Below, piece by piece: positions 25,721-34,203 of a stretch of 64,000 bases of DNA (the first letter of the stretch is position 1; every line of letters begins with the position of its first letter). Source of the stretch: Saccharospirillum sp. MSK14-1 (GTDB lineage: Bacteria > Pseudomonadota > Gammaproteobacteria > Pseudomonadales > Natronospirillaceae). The notes below the pieces were generated by a model. That model had not been told where the DNA came from and made no database searches. It saw nothing but the letters and a program-made list of their open reading frames with translations. The stretch lies in contig NZ_MIES01000006.1 in NCBI RefSeq assembly GCF_003054965.1, positions 1-64,000 of the forward strand. Reading direction: 5' to 3'. The translations under genes and the position numbers were made by a program.

Positions 25721-25764
25721 GGCAAGCAACCGTGACGGCTTGCCCGCGAACAGCGAGCCTGCGC

Positions 25765-27207
25765 ATGACCACCTTTTTACTGAACCGGACCCGCGTCGAA
25801 CTGGCGCCCATCGATCCGGACCTGACCGTTCTCGAATTCCTGCGCCAAGACGCCAAGCTAACCGGTACCAAAGAAGGCTGCGCGTCGGGTGACTGCGGCG
25901 CTTGTACCGTGGTCGTCGGCGAACACACCGACACTGGGCTGCGTTACCGCGCCGTTAACAGCTGCATCACCTTCGTTCACAGCCTGGCCGGCAAGCAATT
26001 GCTGACGGTCGAACATCTGGCCGAAACCGGCCAATTGCATCCGGTGCAGCAGGCCATGGTGAAACATCACGGTTCGCAGTGCGGTTTTTGTACGCCCGGC
26101 TTTATCATGAGTCTCTTTGCGCTCTACCACAGCGACGTCGCCCCCGAACGCGAGGCGGTGCTGAATGCGCTGTCCGGCAACTTGTGTCGCTGCACCGGAT
26201 ACCGACCGATTATCGATGCCGCCCTGGCGTTGCTCGAAGAGCGTCACGGCGACGCGTTCAGCGAGCAGGCCGAGGCCATCGACGCCGAACTGGCCGCCTT
26301 AAATCCCAGCATGAATGACAGCGGCGTTGGCTTCTGGCAACCGCGCAATCGCGCCGAACTCGGCCAGACACTGGCGGCCCATCCCGAGGCGCGCTTCAGT
26401 GCGGGTAGCACCGATCTGGCATTGGAAAAAACCCAGCAGGTGAAAGAGTTGCCTGCCCTGATCGATCTGACCGGCGTCGAAGAATTACAACAACTGAGTG
26501 TGGACGACGCCTTTATTCATATCGGTGCGGCGTTGCCCTATGCCGACCTGGCACCGGCGCTGCTGGCCGATTACCCCGAAGCCAGCGAATGGCTCGATCG
26601 CCTCGGCTCCACGCCGATTCGCAATCGCGGCAGCCTGGGCGGCAACCTGGGCAACGCGTCGCCCATTGGCGATACGCCGCCGCTGCTGATTGCGCTGAAT
26701 GCCGAAGTGACACTGGGCAGCCAGAACGGCCAGCGTCGCTTGCCCGTCTCGGAATTGATTACCGGCTATCGCCAAACGGTATTGGCCGACGGCGAGTGGA
26801 TCGATACCGTTCATATCCCGCGCCGACCCGATCACAGCACCCTGCGCGCCTATAAAATTTCCAAGCGCTTTGAAGACGACATTTCCACCGTCTGCGCCTG
26901 TTTTTATCTCGAGCGCGATGGCGACACCGTCACTGAGTTCCGCGCGGGTTTCGGCGGTCTGGCTGCGACACCGCTCAGCCTTACGGACTGGTCGCAAGCG
27001 CTGGTCGGTCAAGCCTGGTCGCAACTGGATATCGACGCCATCGCGGCCGATCTCGCCAGCCGTCTGGCACCGATCGACGATGTGCGTGCCAGCGCCCAGT
27101 ACCGCGTTACCGTGACCGCCAATCTGTGGCGCCGCTTCCATCTGGAAAGCAGCCCTTCCGGCGTCATCACCCGAGTATCAAACCCGGGAGCCTACCATCA
27201 TGCGTAA
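25765..27207 (+). CDS. xdhA: Xanthine dehydrogenase small subunit (2Fe-2S and FAD)
   Basis: XdhA carries electrons from the molybdenum subunit to NAD+ during oxidation of hypoxanthine and xanthine to urate. The 480 residues comprise a plant-type [2Fe-2S] domain (CASGDCGAC near residue 38), a second all-helical [2Fe-2S] domain (CGFCTPGF near 104 and CRCTGY near 139) and a FAD-binding domain (about 180-350, NRGSLGGNLGNASPIGD) with a C-terminal CO-dehydrogenase flavoprotein fold. I start at 25765, the Met of MTTFLLNRT; the longer open frame crosses the promoter. It overlaps xdhB by 8 nt. Confidence 0.96.
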   Translation: MTTFLLNRTRVELAPIDPDLTVLEFLRQDAKLTGTKEGCASGDCGACTVVVGEHTDTGLRYRAVNSCITFVHSLAGKQLLTVEHLAETGQLHPVQQAMVKHHGSQCGFCTPGFIMSLFALYHSDVAPEREAVLNALSGNLCRCTGYRPIIDAALALLEERHGDAFSEQAEAIDAELAALNPSMNDSGVGFWQPRNRAELGQTLAAHPEARFSAGSTDLALEKTQQVKELPALIDLTGVEELQQLSVDDAFIHIGAALPYADLAPALLADYPEASEWLDRLGSTPIRNRGSLGGNLGNASPIGDTPPLLIALNAEVTLGSQNGQRRLPVSELITGYRQTVLADGEWIDTVHIPRRPDHSTLRAYKISKRFEDDISTVCACFYLERDGDTVTEFRAGFGGLAATPLSLTDWSQALVGQAWSQLDIDAIAADLASRLAPIDDVRASAQYRVTVTANLWRRFHLESSPSGVITRVSNPGAYHHA

Positions 27208-29533
27208 ACTCACCGATGCTCTGTTTAAGTCCGACCAAAGCCTGGGCCAGGCTGGCCAGCCGGTCGAACACGACAGCGCTCGCCGCCAAGTCGCAGGCAG
27301 CGCCCGCTATATCGACGACATGCCCGAACCCGCCGGTTTACTGCACGCCGCCGTCGGCCAGGCCGATGTCGCCCATGGCACACTCAAATCACTGCAACTG
27401 GATGCCGTACGCACAGCAGCCGGTGTTCAGCGCGTGATCAGCGTCGCCGATGTGCCCGGTCATACTGACATTGGCGCCGTTTTCGGCGGCGACCCGGTGC
27501 TCGCTGAAGACACCATTCTGTTCCACGGCCAGCCGCTGTTTGCCGTGGCCGCCGACAGCTACGAACAGGCGCGGTTGGCGGTCAAAGCCGCTCAATGGGA
27601 AATCGAACCCGGTGAGGCCATTCTCAGTGTCGACCAGGCCCGCGCCGTGGGCGCCGAAGTCGGTAAGCCGGTGCATTTTCGTCATGGCGATGCCGATGCC
27701 ACGCTCAAAAACGCGCCGCATCAACTCAGCGGCCGCATTCAGATCGGCGGTCAGGAACATTTTTATCTGGAAGGCCAGGCCAGTTTGGTCATTCCTGAAG
27801 AAGACGGCGGCATGCTGGTCTACACCTCCAGCCAGCACCCATCCGAAGTGCAGAAGCTGGTCGCCGAAGTGCTGGGGATTTCGTTTAACAAGGTCACCGT
27901 CGACGTGCGTCGTATGGGTGGCGCTTTTGGTGGCAAGGAAAGTCAGGCCGCGCAGTGGGCGTGCATCGCCGCGCTGCTGGCGCATCACACCGGCCGCCCG
28001 GTGAAGATCCGGCTGCCGCGCAGTGTCGATATGAGCGCCACCGGTAAACGCCATCCGTTCGATAACCGCTGGCAACTGGGGTTTGACGATCACGGCGTGA
28101 TTCAAGCGGCGAAAATGGAAGTTAACGGCTTTTGCGGTTACTCGCCGGATTTGTCCAACGCCATTGTCGATCGCGCCATGTTCCACACCGATAACGCCTA
28201 TTTCCTCGGCGATTCGGCCATCGACGGTTATCGCTGCCTGACTCACACCGTCTCCAACACCGCCTTTCGCGGCTTTGGCGGCCCTCAGGGCATGATGACC
28301 ATCGAAGCGGCGATGGATGATATCGCCCGTCATCGTGGCGAAGACCCGCTGACCATCCGCAAGCGCAACCTCTATGGTCAGGGCGAGCGCGATGTCACGC
28401 CTTATCAGATGACCGTGGAAGACAACATTCTGCCGCAGTTAATTGAACGCCTGGAAACCACCAGCGACTACTGGCAACGTCGCCAGGCGATCACCGAGTT
28501 CAATAAAACCAGTCCAATCATCAAAAAAGGCCTGGCGCTAACCCCGGTAAAATTCGGCATTTCCTTCACCGCCAAACACCTGAACCAGGCCGGTGCACTG
28601 GTGCACATCTACACCGATGGCTCGATTCATCTGAACCACGGTGGCACCGAAATGGGTCAGGGTTTGTTTACCAAGGTGGCGCAGATTGTCGCGCTCGAAT
28701 TCGACGTGGCACTGGAAACCGTTCAGGTCTCCGCCACCCGGACCGACAAGGTGCCCAACACCTCGCCTACCGCGGCCTCCAGCGGCACCGACTTAAATGG
28801 CAAGGCCGCGCAGAATGCGGCGCGGGCGATCAAACAACGGCTGATCGAGTTCGCCTGCGACCACTACGGATTACGGCCCGACGAAGTCCGCTTTCACGCG
28901 GGCAAAGTTACCTTAGGCGACAACGTCATCGATTTTGCGGATCTGGTACAAAGCGCTTATCTGAATCGCATATCGCTCTCGGCCACCGGCTACTACCGCA
29001 CGCCCAAGCTGGAATGGGACGCCGAAAACGGGACAGGCAGACCGTTTCTGTATTTCGCGTATGGCGCGTCCTGCTCGGAAGTCAGCATCGATACCTTAAC
29101 CGGCGAATATTCAGTCGACCGCGTCGACGTGCTGCACGATGTCGGCGACAGCATCAACCCGGCGCTCGACATCGGTCAGATTGAAGGCGGCTTTATTCAG
29201 GGTATGGGCTGGTTAACCAGTGAAGAACTGAAATGGGACGACAGCGGTCGCCTGCTCAGCAACAGCCCGGCCAATTACAAGATTCCGGCCATCGGTGACA
29301 CCCCGCCAGTGTTTAACGTCGATCTTTTCCCTCAGCCAAACCGAGAAGACACGGTGTTTAAATCCAAAGCCGTTGGCGAACCGCCGCTGATGCTGCCAAT
29401 CAGTGTCTGGTGTGCGCTGCGCGATGCCATTGCCAGCGTCAGTGATTACCAACTCAGCCCGGCACTCGACACACCGGCGACGCCCGAACGTGTGCTCTTC
29501 GCCATCGAAGCTCTGAAAGGACGCCCGTCATGA
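27200..29533 (+). CDS. xdhB: Xanthine dehydrogenase large subunit (molybdopterin)
   Basis: The 777-residue catalytic subunit binds the sulfido-Mo cofactor and hydroxylates hypoxanthine and xanthine. Visible family landmarks are the hammerhead domain at the N-terminus, the Mo-binding loops RRMGGAFGGKE near residue 240, the FRGFGGPQG segment near 355, GGTEMGQGLFTK near 480 and the active-site Glu in KAVGEPPLML near 725. Length agrees with bacterial XdhB of the two-subunit type. It is coupled to xdhC by a 4-nt overlap. Confidence 0.97.
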   Translation: MRKLTDALFKSDQSLGQAGQPVEHDSARRQVAGSARYIDDMPEPAGLLHAAVGQADVAHGTLKSLQLDAVRTAAGVQRVISVADVPGHTDIGAVFGGDPVLAEDTILFHGQPLFAVAADSYEQARLAVKAAQWEIEPGEAILSVDQARAVGAEVGKPVHFRHGDADATLKNAPHQLSGRIQIGGQEHFYLEGQASLVIPEEDGGMLVYTSSQHPSEVQKLVAEVLGISFNKVTVDVRRMGGAFGGKESQAAQWACIAALLAHHTGRPVKIRLPRSVDMSATGKRHPFDNRWQLGFDDHGVIQAAKMEVNGFCGYSPDLSNAIVDRAMFHTDNAYFLGDSAIDGYRCLTHTVSNTAFRGFGGPQGMMTIEAAMDDIARHRGEDPLTIRKRNLYGQGERDVTPYQMTVEDNILPQLIERLETTSDYWQRRQAITEFNKTSPIIKKGLALTPVKFGISFTAKHLNQAGALVHIYTDGSIHLNHGGTEMGQGLFTKVAQIVALEFDVALETVQVSATRTDKVPNTSPTAASSGTDLNGKAAQNAARAIKQRLIEFACDHYGLRPDEVRFHAGKVTLGDNVIDFADLVQSAYLNRISLSATGYYRTPKLEWDAENGTGRPFLYFAYGASCSEVSIDTLTGEYSVDRVDVLHDVGDSINPALDIGQIEGGFIQGMGWLTSEELKWDDSGRLLSNSPANYKIPAIGDTPPVFNVDLFPQPNREDTVFKSKAVGEPPLMLPISVWCALRDAIASVSDYQLSPALDTPATPERVLFAIEALKGRPS

Positions 29534-30378
29534 AACGACATTGGCGTTGGTTTGAAGCGGTCAACGAACTGCAGCAAACCGGCGAGCCGCTGGTGTTGAT
29601 TACAGTGCTCAGCACCGCCGGTTCCACCCCGCGCGATGCCGCCACCAAGATGGTGGTCAGCGCGGCCGATCAATGGGACACCATCGGCGGCGGCAATCTG
29701 GAATTTCAGGCCATTGAGCGTGCGCGTGAATTACTGGCTGCCGGTGACGCCCGCACCGACGTCGAACGCGTCGAACTGGGTGCCAGCCGCGGTCAATGCT
29801 GCGGCGGCGCGGCGCAACTTCTGTTTGAAGTGCTGGTGAATGCTCGCCAACCGCTGGCCGTATTCGGTGCCGGCCATGTGGCCCAGCGCTTGCTACCGAT
29901 TCTGGCGCCACTCGATGTGCAGCTCAGTTGGATTGACCCGCGTGCGGATTGGCTGGCAGATGCGCCGGCTGGCGTGCGGGTTGAATGCCTCAGCAATCCG
30001 GTCGATGCGGTGGCAGATTTACCGGAGAACGGCTGGATGCTGGTGCTCACTCACAATCACCAACTCGATTTCGAACTGGTGCAGGCGGCGCTGAAGCGGC
30101 CGGATATTGGCTACATCGGGGTGATCGGTTCGGCCACCAAAGCGAAACGTTTTCGTCAGCGTTTAGCGCATCGTGGTTGGCGCGACACGGACATTGCCCG
30201 CGTCATTTGCCCGGTTGGTTTGAGTCACGTTCCGGGCAAACGTCCGGCCGAAGTCGCCGTCTCTATCGCGGGACAATTGATTCAACGCCTGCACCAGCCG
30301 ACGCCACCGTCGGGCAAAAAAACCACCGGTCTGAACTGGCAACACAGCCAGTCGCTGAACCAGGAAGAGATGGAATGA
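29530..30378 (+). CDS. xdhC: XdhC, molybdenum cofactor insertion/sulfuration chaperone
   Basis: XdhC binds molybdenum cofactor, promotes its sulfuration and delivers it to XdhB. The 282-residue protein has the N-terminal XdhC_CoxI domain (STAGSTPRDAATKMVV near residue 29, with the CCGG Cys pair near 94) and a C-terminal Rossmann-type domain (VFGAGHVAQRL near 115, GVIGSATKAKRF near 197). It overlaps xdhB and uraD by 4 nt each, consistent with one purine-degrading transcript. Confidence 0.94.
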   Translation: MKRHWRWFEAVNELQQTGEPLVLITVLSTAGSTPRDAATKMVVSAADQWDTIGGGNLEFQAIERARELLAAGDARTDVERVELGASRGQCCGGAAQLLFEVLVNARQPLAVFGAGHVAQRLLPILAPLDVQLSWIDPRADWLADAPAGVRVECLSNPVDAVADLPENGWMLVLTHNHQLDFELVQAALKRPDIGYIGVIGSATKAKRFRQRLAHRGWRDTDIARVICPVGLSHVPGKRPAEVAVSIAGQLIQRLHQPTPPSGKKTTGLNWQHSQSLNQEEME

Positions 30379-30884
30379 CACTGGAAGACATCAACGCCCT
30401 GCCCGCCGATCAGATGGCCGCCTTTTTGCGCACCACCTGCACCGCCGAGCGTTGGATTGAACGCATGGTCGCTGCGCGCCCCTTTAAAGACCGCACCGAT
30501 CTGCTCGACAGCGCGCGCATTCATTGGGCTGGCACCAACGCCGATGATTGGCGGCAGGCCTTTGAAGGCCACCCGATGATTGGCGACATCGACAGCCTGC
30601 GCGCCAAATATCACGCCAGCAAAGACCTCTCCAACGCCGAACAGTCCGGAGCGACGGGCGCCAGCGAAGCAACGTTAGCGGCACTGGCCGATGGCAATAA
30701 GCGGTACCTCAAACGACACGGTTTTATTTTTATTGTCTTTGCCAGCGGCAAAACCGCCGAGCAAATGCTGGAATTACTCAACGCCCGCATCGACAACAGC
30801 ACCGAACAGGAACTGAAACTGGCGGCGCAGCAGCAGTTGAAGATTACGTTGAAGCGGTTGGATGAAGCGATTTCGGAAACTTAA
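30375..30884 (+). CDS. uraD: OHCU decarboxylase
   Basis: UraD decarboxylates 2-oxo-4-hydroxy-4-carboxy-5-ureidoimidazoline to (S)-allantoin, the last step of urate breakdown. The 169-residue all-helical protein shows the catalytic His in EGHPMIGD near residue 57, the segment RYLKRHGFIFIVFASGK near 108 and an N-terminal LPADQMAAFL. The start at 30375 overlaps the xdhC stop as ATGA. A longer frame beginning at 29985 only extends into xdhC. A 112-bp palindromic element separates it from uraH. Confidence 0.93.
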   Translation: MTLEDINALPADQMAAFLRTTCTAERWIERMVAARPFKDRTDLLDSARIHWAGTNADDWRQAFEGHPMIGDIDSLRAKYHASKDLSNAEQSGATGASEATLAALADGNKRYLKRHGFIFIVFASGKTAEQMLELLNARIDNSTEQELKLAAQQQLKITLKRLDEAISET

Positions 30885-30901
30885 CCGAGCCACCGAACTC
30901 A

Positions 30902-31013
30902 GCACCAGTGGCCGGTACAGGTTCAGTGGGCGTCGGCTCCCATGGATGGGAGCCGTCGAGCGTACAGGGATGTACTTGCAGCGTCCCGCTGAGCCTGTAC
31001 CGGCCACTGGTGC
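30902..31013. repeat. 112-bp cruciform palindromic element
   Basis: Perfect 20-bp terminal arms (30902-30921 and 30994-31013) enclose partly paired sequence and two internal hairpins: GGCTCCCAT-GG-ATGGGAGCC (30935-30954) and GTACA-GGGA-TGTAC (30962-30975). It fills the gap between uraD and uraH inside a compact operon. It looks like a non-autonomous interspersed palindromic unit of the kind common in marine gammaproteobacteria. Only one copy is in the window, so dispersal is unproven. Confidence 0.7.
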
Positions 31014-31045
31014 GAACTCTATAGTCAGAACAACTTGGAGCCACT

Positions 31046-31375
31046 ATGAGCCACACCCTCTCAACCCATGTGCTCGACACCACCCTGGGCCAGCCCGCCC
31101 GGGGTATGAAACTGACATTAAAAAGCGCCAGCGGCGACGTCATTGCCAAAGGCGTCACCAACGATGACGGCCGCTTTGGCGACTGGCCCGAAGGCGGTTT
31201 CGCCGATGGCGTCTACTCACTGACGTTTCATACTGGCGATTATCTCAGCGCCACTCACGGTCAGTCTTTCTATCCTGAAGCCACCGTTTGCTTTCAATTG
31301 TCCGGCAGCGACGCACACTATCACGTGCCGCTGCTGGTCAGTCCCTTTGGCTATTCCACCTACCGAGGCAGTTGA
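31046..31375 (+). CDS. uraH: 5-hydroxyisourate hydrolase, transthyretin-like
   Basis: UraH hydrolyses 5-hydroxyisourate, the product of urate oxidation, to OHCU for UraD. The 109-residue protein begins LSTHVLDTTLGQPARGM with the conserved His and Arg and ends in the diagnostic YRGS tetrapeptide of the active site. It starts after a TTGGAG site and overlaps puuD by one base (TGATG). The absence of a signal peptide means it is cytoplasmic. Confidence 0.96.
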   Translation: MSHTLSTHVLDTTLGQPARGMKLTLKSASGDVIAKGVTNDDGRFGDWPEGGFADGVYSLTFHTGDYLSATHGQSFYPEATVCFQLSGSDAHYHVPLLVSPFGYSTYRGS

Positions 31376-32583
31376 TGGACGTTTTTTTCGCTGAATGGGT
31401 CAGCCTGTTTTTACGCTGGTTCCATGTGATCGCTGGCATCGCCTGGATTGGCGCGTCGTTTTATTTTATCTGGCTCGATAACCACCTGACCGACCCACCA
31501 CAATGGAAAAAAGACGCCGGTATCGGTGGCGATTTATGGGCCGTGCACGGTGGTGGTTTTTACGAAGTCGCCAAATACAAGGTCGGCCCCAAAGCGATGC
31601 CCGACAAGCTGCACTGGTTCAAGTGGGAGGCGTACACCACCTGGATCACTGGCATGCTGCTGCTCACCTGGGTCTACTATTTTGGCGCCCAGGCGTATCT
31701 GATCGATCCCAATGTGATGCCGCTGAGCACCGGCCGTGCCATTGCTTATGGCCTGGGTTTTCTGCTGGCTGGCTGGGTCATTTACGATGCGCTGTGCCGC
31801 ACAAAGCTGGTCGAAAGCCGCTGGTTCGGTCCGGTTATTTTTGTCATCGGTGGCGGATTTGCCTGGCTGCTGACGCATACCTTTTCCGGCCGCGGCGCCT
31901 TTATCCATATGGGCGCACTGATCGGCACCATCATGGTCGCCAACGTTTTCTTCAAGATCATTCCCGGCCAACGCAAAATGGTCGCCGCTGTAGCGCGTGG
32001 CGAAATGCCCGACCCGAAACCGGGCCTCACCGGCAAGCAGCGAAGCGTGCATAACAACTACTTCACGCTGCCGGTCATCTTTTTGATGATCAGCAACCAC
32101 TACCCGATGACCTATCAGGGTGATGACAGCTGGCTGATTCTGATGGCCATCATCGCCATCACCGTCTGCGTGCGGCATTACTTCAATCTGGCCCATCGCG
32201 GCGTGCGGCAACCGGCGTATCTGGTCGCTGCGGGCATTGCCTTTGTGTTGATGGCCGCCATTCTGAGCTGGCCGGAAGCGACGCCGACAACCACAGAAAG
32301 CACCGCCCACAGCGAATCGACCATCGAGGTGATGGCCGACAGCGAAGCACTGACGCTGGTACAGACGCGCTGCGCCACCTGTCACTCGGCTCAACCGACC
32401 GACAGTCTGTTTCCGTCGGCACCGTCCGGTGTCGTGCTGGATGACCTAGCTCAGATTGAACGTTGGGCCGGACGCATCGAACAACGTGCCGTCGTCACCC
32501 GCGACATGCCGTTTTTGAACCGCACCGATATGACCGACGATGAACGCATCGCACTCGGTCACTGGTTAAAACAGCGTTTTTAA
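31375..32583 (+). CDS. puuD: Membrane urate oxidase PuuD with C-terminal cytochrome c domain
   Basis: PuuD is the integral-membrane urate oxidase of Gram-negative bacteria, converting urate to 5-hydroxyisourate with electrons going to the respiratory chain through its own c-type haem. The 402-residue protein has about eight to nine transmembrane helices (residues 1-305, opening FLRWFHVIAGIAWIGASFYF) and, after an Ala/Thr/Ser linker, a cytochrome c domain with the haem motif RCATCHSA near 331. It fills the gap left by the lack of a soluble uricase here. The start at 31375 is set by the overlap with uraH. Confidence 0.94.
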   Translation: MDVFFAEWVSLFLRWFHVIAGIAWIGASFYFIWLDNHLTDPPQWKKDAGIGGDLWAVHGGGFYEVAKYKVGPKAMPDKLHWFKWEAYTTWITGMLLLTWVYYFGAQAYLIDPNVMPLSTGRAIAYGLGFLLAGWVIYDALCRTKLVESRWFGPVIFVIGGGFAWLLTHTFSGRGAFIHMGALIGTIMVANVFFKIIPGQRKMVAAVARGEMPDPKPGLTGKQRSVHNNYFTLPVIFLMISNHYPMTYQGDDSWLILMAIIAITVCVRHYFNLAHRGVRQPAYLVAAGIAFVLMAAILSWPEATPTTTESTAHSESTIEVMADSEALTLVQTRCATCHSAQPTDSLFPSAPSGVVLDDLAQIERWAGRIEQRAVVTRDMPFLNRTDMTDDERIALGHWLKQRF

Positions 32584-32598
32584 GCCACACTGAAATGT

Positions 32599-32624
32599 GG
32601 ACCGGCCATTGGGATTGCCGGTCC
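32599..32624 (+). terminator. Hairpin after puuD
   Basis: GGACCGGC (32599-32606) pairs with GCCGGTCC (32617-32624) across 10 nt, beginning 15 nt after the puuD stop; a smaller CCACA/TGTGG pair precedes it. There is no T run, so termination may be incomplete. It lies within the upstream extension of the HDOD gene. Confidence 0.4.
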
Positions 32625-32674
32625 ACCCCGATCCGTTTCGGGGACCAGCCACAACCGGACCCGACGATCTGCGG

Positions 32675-34201
32675 ATGAGCACTTCTAACCCCTGGCTTGA
32701 ACGTATCCAAGCGGCCAATCTTCCCGCCTTGCTTCCTCAAAGTGCCTTACCGTCGTCGGCTGCGCCGCTGTCCGACTGGAGCCAGGCGGTGCGCGAAGAT
32801 CCGTTGCTGGCCATGCAGATTATGGGGCAGGCCAATCGCATCTACGCCAATCGCGATCAACAACTGAGCACCCTCGATCACGCCGCCGCCGTACTCGGAG
32901 TGCAGCGGTTGATGAACCTGACGCGAACCATTCCCCGCATCAGCCGGGGCAGCACCGCCTATCGCGGCCTGCGTCTGAACATCGCCGACAGCCTGATTGC
33001 AGCCAACCTGATGAAGCAGTGGTTTGAACAGCGCAGCCTGCCCTGGAGTGACGCCGACTTCTGGAGCGTGCTGTTCCACAACCTGGGTTTCTGGGCGCTG
33101 TGGTTGCTGGAGCCGCAACGGATGGAAGCGTTCGAGCAACGCTCCACCGAAGGCCGTGACCGCACCGAACTGGTCGAAAACCTGATCGAACAATCACTGC
33201 CGAACTGGACCCGGCGGCTGTGCCATTACCTGCACTTACCGCAACCACCGGAACATCTGAACGCCGAGGAACTCGACCAGATCCGCGAGCGTCTGCTGCC
33301 CAACCGCAGCGTCATGATGAGCGCTTTATTACCGCTCAGTCACGAACTGGCTTATCAGTTGCGTTTATCCTGGGATTCGCCCGCGCTAGACCGATTGTGC
33401 AAAATCGGCGCAACCGCACTGGGCATCGCCGATTTTCGCCAGCGTCTGAAAATCTGGATTCCACACGCCGCGCGCCAATATCACTTACCGGAAGCCGGCA
33501 GTGCCGCCCGACACTTACTGGCGCATCAGCCACCCATCAGCAAAGCGGCGGCACCGGCCGCAGCGCGCACCAAAGTCCGCGACCCGAACCTCGACACCGC
33601 CGACGACCTGCGCAAATCGGCAAAACCGGTCGAGCCGAGACCCCGGGTTGCGCCCAAACCGGCGCCGCCTCCAGAGCCGCCACCGCCTCCGGTGAAAAAA
33701 CGCAGCGCAGTGAATCAGGATCAGCTGGACAATGCTCGCACCCTGTTACGGCGCGACATTGATGTTCCCGATGCCGAGATCCACAAGACCGCACTCGACG
33801 GGTTGCAAAAAGGTCTGGGGCTCAGCCGTATCGTGATTTTAAAAATGATCGAAGGAAACTGGCAGGCGACGCGCACCGCCGGTTGCAGTTATTATTTGCT
33901 GCTGCGTAACTTGCGTTTGCCGCTGTTCAAAAGCACGGTGATGCAGGAATTCAGTCGTCGAACAGCGGCTTTGTGGGTCAACGACAGCAATCGCAACAAA
34001 GGTCAGCAAACCTTGCCGGCCGATCTGTTAAAAGCCGCCGACGGCGAAGCGTTTTTCTTGCGCTCGTTTAAAATTGGCGCCGCGATACCCCTGTTGATTT
34101 ACGCCGACGCGAAAGACGATAAAGAAGAACTGAACGAACACGATTATCGCCTGTTCCGCGAATTTTGTGCTGACTGGAACAGCGCCCTGAACCGGAAATA
34201 A
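32675..34201 (+). CDS. HDOD domain protein with proline-rich linker and C-terminal GAF-like domain
   Basis: A 508-residue protein. Residues 10-225 form an HDOD domain (REDPLLAMQIMGQAN, then LGVQRLMNL and FWSVLFHNLGFWALWL), related to HD phosphohydrolases but without the catalytic HD pair. A low-complexity Lys/Pro/Ala linker (about 300-350, with PAPPPEPPPPP) leads to a C-terminal region (about 360-508) that looks GAF-like. HDOD proteins act as signalling scaffolds. I start at the ATG of 32675; an in-frame GTG at 32597 would lie before the hairpin. It ends 2 nt before psd and may share its transcript. Confidence 0.75.
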   Translation: MSTSNPWLERIQAANLPALLPQSALPSSAAPLSDWSQAVREDPLLAMQIMGQANRIYANRDQQLSTLDHAAAVLGVQRLMNLTRTIPRISRGSTAYRGLRLNIADSLIAANLMKQWFEQRSLPWSDADFWSVLFHNLGFWALWLLEPQRMEAFEQRSTEGRDRTELVENLIEQSLPNWTRRLCHYLHLPQPPEHLNAEELDQIRERLLPNRSVMMSALLPLSHELAYQLRLSWDSPALDRLCKIGATALGIADFRQRLKIWIPHAARQYHLPEAGSAARHLLAHQPPISKAAAPAAARTKVRDPNLDTADDLRKSAKPVEPRPRVAPKPAPPPEPPPPPVKKRSAVNQDQLDNARTLLRRDIDVPDAEIHKTALDGLQKGLGLSRIVILKMIEGNWQATRTAGCSYYLLLRNLRLPLFKSTVMQEFSRRTAALWVNDSNRNKGQQTLPADLLKAADGEAFFLRSFKIGAAIPLLIYADAKDDKEELNEHDYRLFREFCADWNSALNRK

Positions 34202-34203
34202 CC

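Noticed and set aside
25543-25764. 74-residue N-terminal extension of xdhA
   Set aside because: It would run through two hairpins and the promoter; family proteins start at MTTFLLN-type sequences.
27389-28333. 314-residue antisense frame inside xdhB
   Set aside because: No recognisable family; xdhB motifs on the plus strand are unmistakable.
31534-32394. 286-residue antisense frame opposite puuD
   Set aside because: His/Gln/Arg-rich shadow of a membrane protein gene, with no start context or domain.
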